Shown here: piece by piece, positions 48,777 to 60,700 of the stretch
Numbering within the stretch: position 1 is the first letter of the stretch
Layout: each line of letters starts with the position of its first letter
DNA from: Mauremys mutica
Taxonomy: Eukaryota; Chordata; Testudines; Geoemydidae
Direction of reading: 5' to 3'
Length of the DNA stretch: 64,000 nt
Assembly: GCF_020497125.1 (NCBI RefSeq)
Contig: NC_059075.1
Location: 104,447,222-104,511,221 of the forward strand
Translations under genes and position numbers: made by a program
The notes under the pieces: generated by a model
What the model saw: the letters and a program-made list of their open reading frames with translations, nothing else
Told to the model about the DNA's origin: nothing
The model's database searches: none

Positions 48777-51700
48777 CAGCCACACAATATTTGGAAATCA
48801 AATAAAAAATGTTTCATACAGGCATATGTGATATCTTTGTAAATAAAAAAGACTTTTTTTTTTTGAGGGCAAGGATTTTTAAGTAAAAATACAGTCCGAG
48901 TATAGAAAACTGTGTGAACTACAAAGCAGATTGTAAGGTTGGTAACTTTCTCAACTGATACTGCTCTTACTCACAAATTATTATTTTACTATAGAGCTCA
49001 CAAAATAAGTCTGGAAATATAGTCAAGTATTAGAAACTTGTTGAAGAGACATCACCCTCTTTTATTGTTATACCATAGTGACCTCTGCTGGGGGTACATA
49101 GTAGGCAAAAACACTGAAGTCTTCATATTTTCTGGTCGCTAGATGGAGATGTGTTGTGATCCAGTTTTTAAGAGCCCAGAATCCTGTGATTATAGGGGCA
49201 TGATGGATATTTCCTGTGGGGTATCATGAGTATTTTTGGTAGTGATGAGCTGAGTAAGATCAACTCCCTCTTCAAACTAACCCTTAGGGTATTTGTTTTA
49301 ACTTGAGCCTTCCCCATTCCTGAGCAAGCACTCCCTTTGTAAACTGAGTTTTGACCTCCCATCATGACCATCATTCCAGTTAGCAACTTTGTGTGGGTTA
49401 GGCATCATCACATCGAGGGGTGTAGTGAGCATGCTGCACTCTGTGCTGACCAGACTGCAGACTTGCAGGGCCTCAACACAACTTTCCCCACAGCTCTCAG
49501 ACCAAGAAGATGATGATCCATTTTTGGCTAACATTAGTAGCCTTGGCATTGTAGATTCTTTAGGAAATATGTACTCATAATAATTGTAGAAGTCATTAGA
49601 GTAAGGAGACTGACCATTATTAAAACTAAAAATCTCTCCCTTGAATGCTATGAGCTGGTCGTTGCAGGACAATGGCCTTCCACAACATTCATTTAATAAA
49701 ATTTCTCACTTATTCGTTAGCACAGATAAACCTGTAAAGAGCTACCATATATGAAAGAAGAGTGACATTCTCCTAAGGTTTTCAAGAAGTATGATTAAAG
49801 CAAGCACATTGTTTTGTACTGCAAGTGAAAATAGAAGATTTGAGATTTTAAAAGAAGAGTGATCCCCAGCTGCTGTAAATTTTGTAAAAATTGAAGCACT
49901 GATTTTCACCAGCTGAGGATCTCATCTTACGTGTTCTGCAGACAAAACTACATCAAAGTGAGTTGCTGTAAACTAGAGACTAGATATTGTCATTTAAACC
50001 GACTACCCATTCACGTGCCTCATATAACCATATTTGAAGCTGTTAGAAGAGAAGAATGTGCAAAAGCAGTTTGTACTGGATACAAAAGACAGCACCAATA
50101 TGTATCATCCAACAGAATCATTAATGCCAATAGCTACTAAGTATGGCAGCATATCAGTAGTTCCATTCATAATCATTTGGGTGAAAAGGTGTTGAGTTTT
50201 GTTGCCTGCATATGCAACTTGGTGTAGTTGATAAAGATTTGCCAGAGCCAGGGGTGGCCAACCTGACCATGAGAAGGAACCAGAATTTACTGATGTACAT
50301 TGCCAAAGAGCCACAATAATACATCAACAGTCCCCCATTAGCTCCCCGCACCAGCACCTCCCGCCCACTGGCAGCCCCGCCAATCAGTGCCTCCCTGCAC
50401 CTCCTGATCAGCTGTTTCATGGCATGCAGGAGGCTCTGGAGGAGCAAGGGCACAGCAGGCTCAGGTGAGGGGGCAGGAAGGGATGTAATGGGGGCAGGGC
50501 CTGTGGCAGAGCCGGCACCCCCCCAGCATGTCGGAAAGTTGGCACCTGTAGCTCCAGCCCTGGAGTCGGTGCCTATACAAGGAGCCGCATATTAACTTCT
50601 GAAGAGCCGCATGTGGCTCTGGAGACACAGGTTTGCCACCCCTGTGCCAGATGCTACAGTAATCAAGATATTTGTCATTTCATTTCCTCTGGGAAATATT
50701 CAAACTATTTCAATAAAAATATATTTAAAGATAAACCTACATGTTTAAATGTTTTAAAAATCTGAACCAGTTTGTGAGGGAGAAGAAATTGTGTGTTGAG
50801 ATGGTTTCTCTGGCCCTCTCCCCACTGCTTCCAAAAAGGCTAGCTATTGCCTGGGGAAAATATGTTATGTGGGAGGGAAAGTGAGTTAAATTGTTTACAA
50901 AGTTTGCTCTTGACAATTTTGTGTAGATTTGTGGATCACTTCTGATTGCATATAGGAGCTGAACAATGCATATCAATGTAACGGAGGGGAATTTCACACA
51001 GCCCTGTTTGTACCCTTCTGTATCAGACAATACCCTTATGTGTTATAGATCTTCAAAATGTGGTCTATTTTAAGTGTTTTATTTCCTTGTTAGCTTTTCC
51101 CTGCTCAGAAGACACCTCCTACCAGGCCTGTATAGCTGCCTGTGACATTCCAAGAACTTGTCAGAATGGTGAACCCATTCCTCAGGATTCAGAGTCCTGC
51201 TCAGTGCTAACAGAGGGCTGTGTCTGTTCTGAGGGGACCATTCTTCACCGTGCTCACTCCGCTCTCTGCATTCCTGAAGAGAAGTGTGGTATGTATTCAT
51301 CTCCCCTTTTTGATTTTTGCCATCTGTCAAGTGATGACCACATTCTTGAGCAGGCCTCACTAATTAGTGGAGTTCCCTATCTGATGGCTGGGCTGATGAT
51401 GCCTAACTCAGGGGTACTCTGGAGTTACAGCTCCAACATTGCAGCATGTCCTCCCAGCAATGCTGACTCACATCCATCCTCCCTCTTCCATTTGGAGTGG
51501 TCAGCATTGGCCATTAGCCCAGATCCAGACACTAGTTTGCAATCACAAACATGCCATAGAACAACAAGATGATCAACTCTGAAACAGCATTAAAAATTTC
51601 TGTCTTCTATTGCAATAATTTAGCCTGCACAGACAGTTCGGGAGCACCCCACGCAGTAGGGGAGATTTGGAAAACCTCCCTTAGCGGATGCTGCATGCAC

Positions 51701-54700
51701 AAATGTGTTGACAATGAGACCATTATTCCTGTGGAATACAACTGCTCAGATATTCACGACTTAGACTGTCAGCGCTTTGGGGAAGTGGCTCTGATTGTTC
51801 CTGATGATCAGACCTGTTGTCCTCAAAAGATATGTAGTAAGTATCCTTAACAAAGTATATGAAAATATGACGTGTCCTTTCTGGCATATCCCACTTCCTT
51901 TGTGCTATGGTTTGTTTCTATACTACACATGCTATTTTGGAGGTCAGAATGGTGAAAGCTGATTTGTTATGCAGTAAAATTCTTATAGTGGCTGCCTGGC
52001 TTCTTTATGTGGATCTGAATTTGCAGCTGGATTTGTTGCTTTTTTGAATGAATCTTACATCTAGCAACTATTGAAAGCAGTTACAGGCTAGAGTCTATAG
52101 ATTCTTTTAATTGGTCAATAAAAATAAATCAACAGAATAATCCCTAATTTGGAAGAAATATAGAGATCATTTAGCCTCTTTGCAAAGTAAATTGGTAGCA
52201 AAAAATCATATCAGAATTAGGGAAACTTTATATGCAAATGTTTCTTGAAGATCCCACATTCAAAAGCAAATGTTACAAGTTACTATCATTGTTCATGCCT
52301 ATGACAGATTGAGATCAGATTGTTGCAAAGAGTTCTCCAGGGGGAATAGATTTTTAAAGTTGGATTTTCACAAGTGTTTAGGGTGACCAGACAGCAAATG
52401 TGAAAAATCAGGATGAGAGTGGGGGGTAATAGGACCCTATATAAGACAAAGACCCCAAAATTGGGACTGTCCCTATAAAATCGGGACATCTGGTCACTCT
52501 ACGAAGTGCTCAGCTTTAGCCTAACTCTGCTTCCAGTGAGAGTTCGGCTAATGCTGAGTGCTTTTGAAAATCCCACTATTAATCTTTTTGCATGTGTTTT
52601 ATTGTTTGTTTAAAAAAAAATGAACCAGAAACACAACTTGATGTTTTCCATTTAACATAACAGACCTGTACTGAATATTGTAGAAGTTCATCATTTCTTT
52701 TTTGTATGTTTTTTTTTAATAGTTTGTAATCAGAGCTTTTGTGAATCCTTTATCCCTGAATGTAAGGGCCTGGAAAAGCTAGTCACTTACTATCGTGAAG
52801 ATTCCTGTTGTCCCAATTACACTTGTGGTAGGTATTTTTATGAAGAAGTAAAAACAGAGAACTATTTTTGGCAGAAATGTCTGTATTATACCAGCATTTT
52901 GCAATATTCAAACTTATTCTGATGTGCTACAGATTAGAAGTTCTTGCAGAATTTCATAGTGTGAAAATTTTGGAGTGAAACTATAAACCATTTGCAAAAA
53001 TGGGTTGAGTTTCACAGGAAAAAAATGTCAGTGCAGACATCATTATGCCTGTATACAGAGCTCTCTTTCACTTGTAAACCCAGGGCTGGATTCTAGTGCA
53101 TCTTGTGCAGGTGCACTGGCAAAGTAGCCTTCTGTGCTAGGATCAGGCAGAAATGTGACCTAGCACTCTGTGGAGTGCTGAGCAAGGGCATGACTAACAT
53201 GCCTAGCTGTGTTCCTCTGCTCTAAAGGGCTCTGTCCCAGTGACTTGGGGTTGCAAGACTATGGTCTCCTCTCTGCCTGCTGGTGCCTGGAAGTTAGCAC
53301 ATGCAGCTCCTTCTTCAGTTCAGATGTAAAGAGTGCTGATGAGTTTGCTACCTCCTGAGCTGTTCTGTCTGTGACTGTCCTGCACAACCCAGACGGCTCA
53401 GGAAGCCCCACTCAGCTGCTCTCCTCCTCCCAGTCTTAGGTAAGAAGAGACAGAAATTCCTCCTGTGCTCTTCCCTTCGTTTTATTTTCTGCATGCAGTT
53501 TGCATGATGATGTTGTCTACTTACCTTCCTCTGTGGTGTATTTAGTTGAAGGGATGAAAATGAGTGCTTATGGAGAATGTTATTTACACAAGAGTCCAGT
53601 GTCTGGGATGTAGGTGCCTTTTGGTTTATTATTTCATAAATCTAAATACATAGATACGTTGTTCTGAGATTGGCTTGACCTTGGTGATGCTATAGTGCCT
53701 CCCCCCTTTGCTCTTGCACACAGGGGGGGCACCATACTTTTGCCCAAAGATTGACATTTAACAAAAAATGTTTTGTGCTTGTTTTAGAATGTGACCCATC
53801 CAAGTGTGAACCAGTGGAGCAGAGTCAGAACTGCCGAGAAGACCAAACTCTGATTGCTGCTCGTGTGGAGGGGACCTGCTGCATATCTTATATATGTGGT
53901 ATGATATCTTCACTTAATGTGACTGTGCATGTTAGCATATAGGCAAGGATAACTGGATAATCATGTATCATTTAAGGCCACACTGGAGCACCCAACACAG
54001 CTGTTTAAAGCCCAGATGCCATTTAAAAACTGTTTGTTGCGTGTATAGGACAAGGGAAACAGAACACACCATCCCATGTGTGGTTTTTGGGGAGCTTCAA
54101 AACAGCCCTGCATGATGTTGTAGCAGAGCTGGGGATTCCATGGAAGGGGGATTGAGGGCTGGGCCAGTGAGGTCCATGCACAGTGTAGATCAGCAGCTCT
54201 CAAACTATGGGGGAGGGGGCTCTCAAGGGAGGCGTAAGCAGTGTGCCTTTTTTTTAGAGCTATGGCTGTCAGCCCTGGGTGGCTGGGGCTCATGCAGAAG
54301 GGCTGTGCACACCTGTGAGGCAGAGATAAAGGGGACAGCTGGAGCCTCATCACCCAGGCTCAGGCTTTCCTTCCCCCCCCATTCCCTCACCAAGAGGCAG
54401 CCTGGGCTCAGGCTCCTCCCACCCCAATTCTTCACCTGGAGGTGGCAGGGCTCCGGCTGTCAGCCCCAGCGTGGCAGCAGCAGTGCAGGAGTGGCAATGT
54501 GGCACTAAGTCTGCTGTGGAAAGTGATATCGATGAATATCACTTTTCACATTGCCACCCTTACTTCTGTGCTGCTGCTGGCATGGTGCTGCCTTCAGAAC
54601 TGGGTTGCGGTATATGTACTTGTGTATTGGGGGTGGGGGCGCAAAAATGACTACAGACACAAAGAAGGGGGGCCTGATCAAATAAGCTTGAGAACTGTTG

Positions 54701-57700
54701 GTGTAGATCAATAATAAAATAACACTCTTGGCATCATGCAAGATTTCCACTTGCTGCAGTATAGATCTTTGCCGTACAGCCAATAAACTGTCCTGTATGT
54801 GTCCCTCGAGTATACCCTTTGTTTTTGCACTCTATTGATTTCAGTGGAGCACAGGGTGAATCTTCCTGGCACGCATGCAACCTTTAAGGCATTAAAGAAA
54901 AACTGTCAAATAGCTGGGGTTTCAGTAAAGACTTCCACTTGGGACAAACCTTAAATGCATTTGTACCAAAGGAATTTTCATTGCTGACAGCTTTCTATGC
55001 TCACTCTGTTAGCATGGAAGTTGTGTGTTGAGTGTGGAGCTTTTTCCTGCACAACCCGTTGTCCTTTTGCCTGTGTTTGATGTCATAAATCTTTCAACTA
55101 GAAATGCTTGTGATGCAGCAAAAACACAGTATTGAATTTTTGGTAAGCTTCTCTGGCCCCGGGGCTACGGCAGGGAGCACAGAGCTGTCTGCTCAGGCTG
55201 TGGCCCAGGGCTGGAGGAGTTCTTAGCTCCTGCTGCAGGGCTTGAGATATCAGTCCAGCAGTGCTCTTTCAGTATAGCGAACCCCTGGCTATAACAAACA
55301 AATGGCTTGGATTCCCAGGGGTTCATTATGGCGAGGGTGTACTGTGTTTATGTTCAGGCAGACTGAGGGTGCTGTAAGACAGCTGAGTAACTCAGCAGGC
55401 AAAATACAGTTACAATTAGCAAGATCTTGTGTGCTATGTCTCAATAACATTTTCAGTTCCCTTCCTTTCTTGTATTTAAATCTTTATTTTCTTCAGCATG
55501 TGGGGTTTGCTCTGATCAGATACCAAAATGTCAGGAAGGAGAAGTGCTTACCGTGGATGGCAACACTACGGATAGATGTTGCCCTGCATACCAGTGTGGT
55601 AAGTTGATTTGATTTTTTTTTTTTGTGATTCTTAAATGAAAATAATAGAGTCACTGAACTGAATTTCCTAGTAATAAATGTTCAGTGCTATAGTGGAATG
55701 GATATCTCTCTCCTGTTGGGCATATAATTCTGTCCTCTCTAGTGCTGAACCTATACTCTTATAATGTTTAAAATATCATGTTCATAAAGCAACATCTATA
55801 CATCTGTGTCATGCCTGGGTACTGGTCATTCCTGGCACTAAATAGTGGAGATTAACCGAGATCAACATGGAGCATTGTAAAACAATTTTAAATGCAACTC
55901 CTCACACCCCACCCCGGCTGGAGCTTTTCATGAGTGAGCAATTCATTGCCTGTGCTTTGTGTTTCTGTTCATAAAAAAAAAATTAAAATTAAAATTAAAA
56001 TATTTAGAACCACATGTTGAAGGTATTTTTTTCTTTCTTTTAGTTTGTGAAACTTATCGTTGCCATGAATTCCAGTGCACACTAGGAATGTCTTTGGTGG
56101 AAGTTTGGAGCCCAGAAAAGTGTTGTCCCTATCGTACATGTGGTAAAATGATCTGTGTTCATTTTAACTATGTTAGATCCTGTTGAGCTGGTAAGATCTC
56201 TGTGGCCTTTTAGCCTGAAGGCTACAAAATTATCAGAGTTATTCAGCTGTTAACTTGCCCAGGGTGCAGGCTGTTTTGGATATGTCTCCCATGGAGAGGT
56301 GCTGGTGCGCAGATGAAATAGGGAGTAGCCAGCTCAAAGCAAGGAATCTCTTAATCTACCAGATTTTTTCTTTTTTCAGAGAGATCGTAAAATAAATAGT
56401 TCTAATAGCTACAGGGCAAAGTGGTCTATGGGATCCATTTATTTGGGATTGGGGGTCAGGCTGGAACAGAAGTCAGGTGCAATTTGTCTCCACAGTATTG
56501 GGCTCAGCAGGAGATATTTCAAAAGCCAGCAGGGCTTCTGTAGTGACTACTTGGTGCTGTTTGACACTTTTTTGTTTTAATGCAAATGGCAAGATACTTT
56601 TCTGAATGACAATTTCCGTTTTTGTTTTATTTTAGAATGTGCATGTGATACAATCGCTAAACCTCAGTGCAAACTGGTATGGAATCCGTCTTGTTAAAAT
56701 GAATTATTTTAGAATTTTCTTAGCAAAAATATTTAAAGTGTCAGTAAATTATGATGAACTTCTTTATCTTTCTCCTCTTTTTACATTGCTTTAGTGGATA
56801 GATTAGATAATTATGGAATAATAAAGCTGAAATGTTAGTCATGAACATGGTTTAAAACCTAAGAAAAAAATATCATGCAGACTAAAATGACTAGCAGGTA
56901 TCAATTTGCTTTTCTCTTTTAGGATCAAATCCCGCCCTGAAAAATACAGACACAGGAACTGCATGCACACATCAGAGGACAGGATTTAGCATTTATTCTG
57001 TCAGAAATTAAACACTTACATTATCATTAATTTAATACTATCCTGTCATGATGAATATGTCAGTGTTTTTTAAACATCAGGCTCTGATTCAGTAAAACAC
57101 TTAGTCATGTTTCAATGGGACTGCTTACATGCATTCTTCTCACGCGCTTAAGGTTCGGCACATGCTTCATTACTTTGCGGGATTTGAATTCATTGTGATT
57201 ATTTTATCCAGAAAAATGTACTATCCTTGGAATAATCAATAACAAATGTAATTTAACATCTTAATGAACAAATAGTATTTTTCTCTCCATGAAATATTAT
57301 AGTCTAACTGTTTAGAAAAAGCTAACAATAAAGCTGTTATTAATAGGTTTTTAGAGGTTTGTTTGGAGCTGGAGAGGGGGAGGAAGGGATGAATTTGATT
57401 AATCTTAGTGCATATGAAAGAAAATTGGCCAATGTAAAATGCAGGATCATATTCTCTGCTTGTATAATTCCATTCACATCAGTGGAGTTATCCCAGCAAA
57501 TGACATGGCCCATACAGTAGGCAGATTTCCATTAATGGGTGTGCCACTGGATTTCAGTCTTGACCTGCCGTGGCCTTCCACTTCAGTTTCAAACTCTTCT
57601 TATACTGTAATCATTCTCACTTTGGAGGCATAAACAAATGTCCGATAAGTCACAGCTACTAAACTAATTTTCACTTGTGGGTGACCAAAGTCAGATTCCA

Positions 57701-60700
57701 GTCAAGGCTTCAGAGGTAAAAGACTAGTGCAGGGGTCGGCAACCTTTCAGAAGTGGTGGGCCGAGTCTTCATTTATTCACTCTAATTTAAGGTTTCGTGT
57801 GCCAGTAATACATTTTAATGTTTTTAGAAGGTCTCTTTCTAGAAGTCTATAATATATAACTAAACTAATGTTGTATGTAAAGTAAATAAAGTTTTTAAAA
57901 TATTTAAGAAGCTTCATTTAAAATTTAAATTAAAATGCAGAGCCCACTGGACCAGTGGCTAGGACCCGGGCAGTGTGAGTGCCACTGAAAATCAGCTTGT
58001 GTGCCGCCTTCGTGCTATAGGTTGCCTACCCCTGGACTAGTGTATTAACTATGCCACTTAGTCCTGAAGTGAAAGTTTAAGGGAGAAAAATCAAACAGGC
58101 AAACACTTGTTTGTGACATCACATTATCTTTTTTTCTTTTGTGTGGATAGGGAGAGAAACTGCAGATAGATGAACAGTTTCAAAACAGCACAGAAAATGT
58201 TTGTGGCTGTACTAAGTACAAGTGTGGTAAGTCGGAGAAGAGTTTGTGTCAAAGACATATCCCCTACAGTGCTAAGGGTGGATCACCTGCTGTGGACCAT
58301 GCATTCACTTCTGAAGCCTGGCACCGAGGGGCAAGAATTCATTGAAATACCCACACATAGGGTTGTGGGATGGAGCAGAGAAAAAGGAGGGTACATGTTA
58401 GGCTCTCTCATTAACTGCATAGTTGTGTACAGCCTCCCCCTGCATACCTGGAAATAATTCCCACTGCAGGAGAGCAGGGCAGGGCAATTGGGGACATGAG
58501 TTGGAGGCAGTGCTGAGATGCTGATGAACAGCTAATTCAAGCAGCATGTTTCTCTTCACGGGGCTCAGTCCTGCAGTACTGAGCACTAGCCCCAGCCCAG
58601 CAAAGCATGTAAAGGATATGCTTAACTTCTAGCCCTTGAGTAGTTCCATTGATCCATTATGAGACTGCGGCACAGGTGCTGCAAGTTAAGTATGTGCTCA
58701 AGTGCTTTGTAGGATGGAAGTCCCAATGCTCAATGCTGTGCAGAATCATATCTCAGAAAGTACAGAATGAGGCCAGAAGAGCCTCAGACTTGTGCTGCTC
58801 TGTGGAGCAGGAATTCACACAAGGTACTCAGTAAGCCATATTAAGGGTTGCAGGTTGGATGGAGTCAGTGGCACCTGCTGCAAAGACATGTTGTTGTTTC
58901 TGGTTTAGGGGCTTGTATACACAAACATTTTAGTTCTTGGAAAGCTGGGGTGTGATTTTATCCTGCGCTAGCCTGCCATGCTCTACTGCTGCATTCACCC
59001 TGCTGACACACATTAACTGTTGGTTAACTCGCTTTGATCCAGTCCTGCACATGAAATGCAATCTGTTAGGTCTCCACTTTCAGTTCCTGCAGATCTCCAG
59101 ACTGCAGCATGTGTGAAGTTTTTTGGGTGTGGCCTCAAACTCTTATGTTGTACCCTGATATGTATGTATGATTGTATGTCAGTAATTCTTCTCCATTATA
59201 TAAATATACACGTGTTTCCCTTTCACCCAGATGTACACAGCCAGAGGAGTGTATACAGGGCTTAATTTGGAATGAAAGAGGTGCCGGGCTCAAGCAATTT
59301 TTTTTGCTTTCATAACTGATGCAGCAAACCAGAGGTGCTGGGGCTATGAACTGCCAAGCCTAGAGGTGCTGGGGCTCAGTCCTGGCAAGCCCCAGCACAA
59401 ATTAAGCACTGATTGTACGGCCTTTTGCCTACAGTCATTGTAAGGCTCCTAATAATGGAATATTCTATCCACTGCTACATATCTGGCATTGTTATGGTAG
59501 GAACAATTTTGGGGCTGTAGTGAATGCAATTAAACATTCTTATTAAAGCCATAGGGCTAGGTGCTCAGCTGGAGTAAACTGGTGTCGCTGTATTGAAGTC
59601 AATGGAACCTTCAGTTGAGGCTCTGACCCCATTTTTTTTAAAGATATATTAAACACGACATTAGCTTTTGTCTTCCTAGTCACTCTGTAATAAACATTAC
59701 CTTTTGTTTAGCTGTTGTAAAGCCAAAGTGATTTGTGTGAGTGTGTTGTATATTTTTATATATTGTTGCAGTGAGAGACAAGGTGTGTCTGAGTAACGAG
59801 AGAGGAGTACTGCGTCCTGGACAGACAATTATGGAACACACACCTGATGGCATTTGCTATACTGCTTATTGCACAAACATGATTGATCCCTCCACCAAAT
59901 ACTACCGGATAAATATCTCCTGGACAAACTGTGTCATCAAGTGTGAAGCTGTAAGAAATTCACAATTTTAGACATTCATATTGTGTTTAGTAATCTTGAT
60001 TAAACTATGACTTTCATTGATTATATTCATAGGAACTGGGTGCTGAGATTAACCAACTATGAGCTCCTTCCTTAATGATCTATTGTAGCTCTTCTGATTA
60101 AAATTGTGCGCTGTTAATAATAATGTAAACTTAAGGTCAAACCCTGGCCCCCATTAATGCAGTAAACTTTAATGCTTCTGTATGCTGGCTGGCCTAGACC
60201 TATTCGGTGCTTTCCTGTGCAAATTATTTTGCAAAAGTATCTGCATGAGTTGGGGGTATAGGAGGCTGTGGCTGGCTGGATCATAGAACATGCATGGTAA
60301 ACTAAACAAACTTAACTTTTGAACCCTAGACTTCACCCCAGAATAACCCCTGTTCAGCTCTACTCATGGAGGACATGTGGATCAGCCACTCTACGCGTTG
60401 GGATTAGCCTTTGCCACAAAATTCAGATCCACATTTGGAGCTGAACTTCCTCAGGGCTGCTTAAATAGGGTTTTTACGTTGGCCCATTATAGAAGTAGGA
60501 CCTAGCTTGAAAGTCCAGATGATGATCTGAGCGTCCAGAGAATGCAAGGGGGCTCAGAACTGGGGCCCATCTCTGGTTTTAGAAGAGCCAGTACTGGTGT
60601 GTAACACTAAGATATCATGTAGAAGCAGCAAAGAATCCTGTGGCACCTTATAGACTAACAGACGTTTTGCAGCATGAGCTTTCGTGGGTGAATACCCACT

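Larger units (their letters stand above)
45914..51093. other. Introns 13 and 14
   Basis: Introns lie at 45914-47912 and 48052-51093. They hold a 106-bp sequence present once in each (46439-46544, 50910-51015), a CA microsatellite (48750-48777), an inverted-repeat-like stretch at about 46725-46825 (CACTTAAGTCCCATTTT / AAAATGGGACATAG), the element at 50249-50644, and an unexplained minus-strand frame (49298-49705). Confidence 0.6.
51837..53787. other. Introns 16 and 17
   Basis: Introns lie at 51837-52722 and 52828-53787. Intron 16 has the small element at 52379-52501. Intron 17 shows nothing recognisable. Confidence 0.6.
55599..57729. other. Introns 19, 20 and the left part of 21
   Basis: Introns lie at 55599-56043, 56143-56635 and from 56677. 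An AAATT run (about 55975-56001) sits just before the exon 20 acceptor. A fold-back-like stretch at about 57078-57183 contains CTCTGATTCAGTAAAACACTT and inverse-like TAAGG...GCACATGC words. Otherwise nothing. Confidence 0.55.

Noticed and set aside
51060..51572. 170-codon frame starting in intron 14 and running through intron 15
   Set aside because: Only 51094-51288 is coding; the rest is in-frame intron. The cysteine pattern and the GTATGT donor end at 51288.
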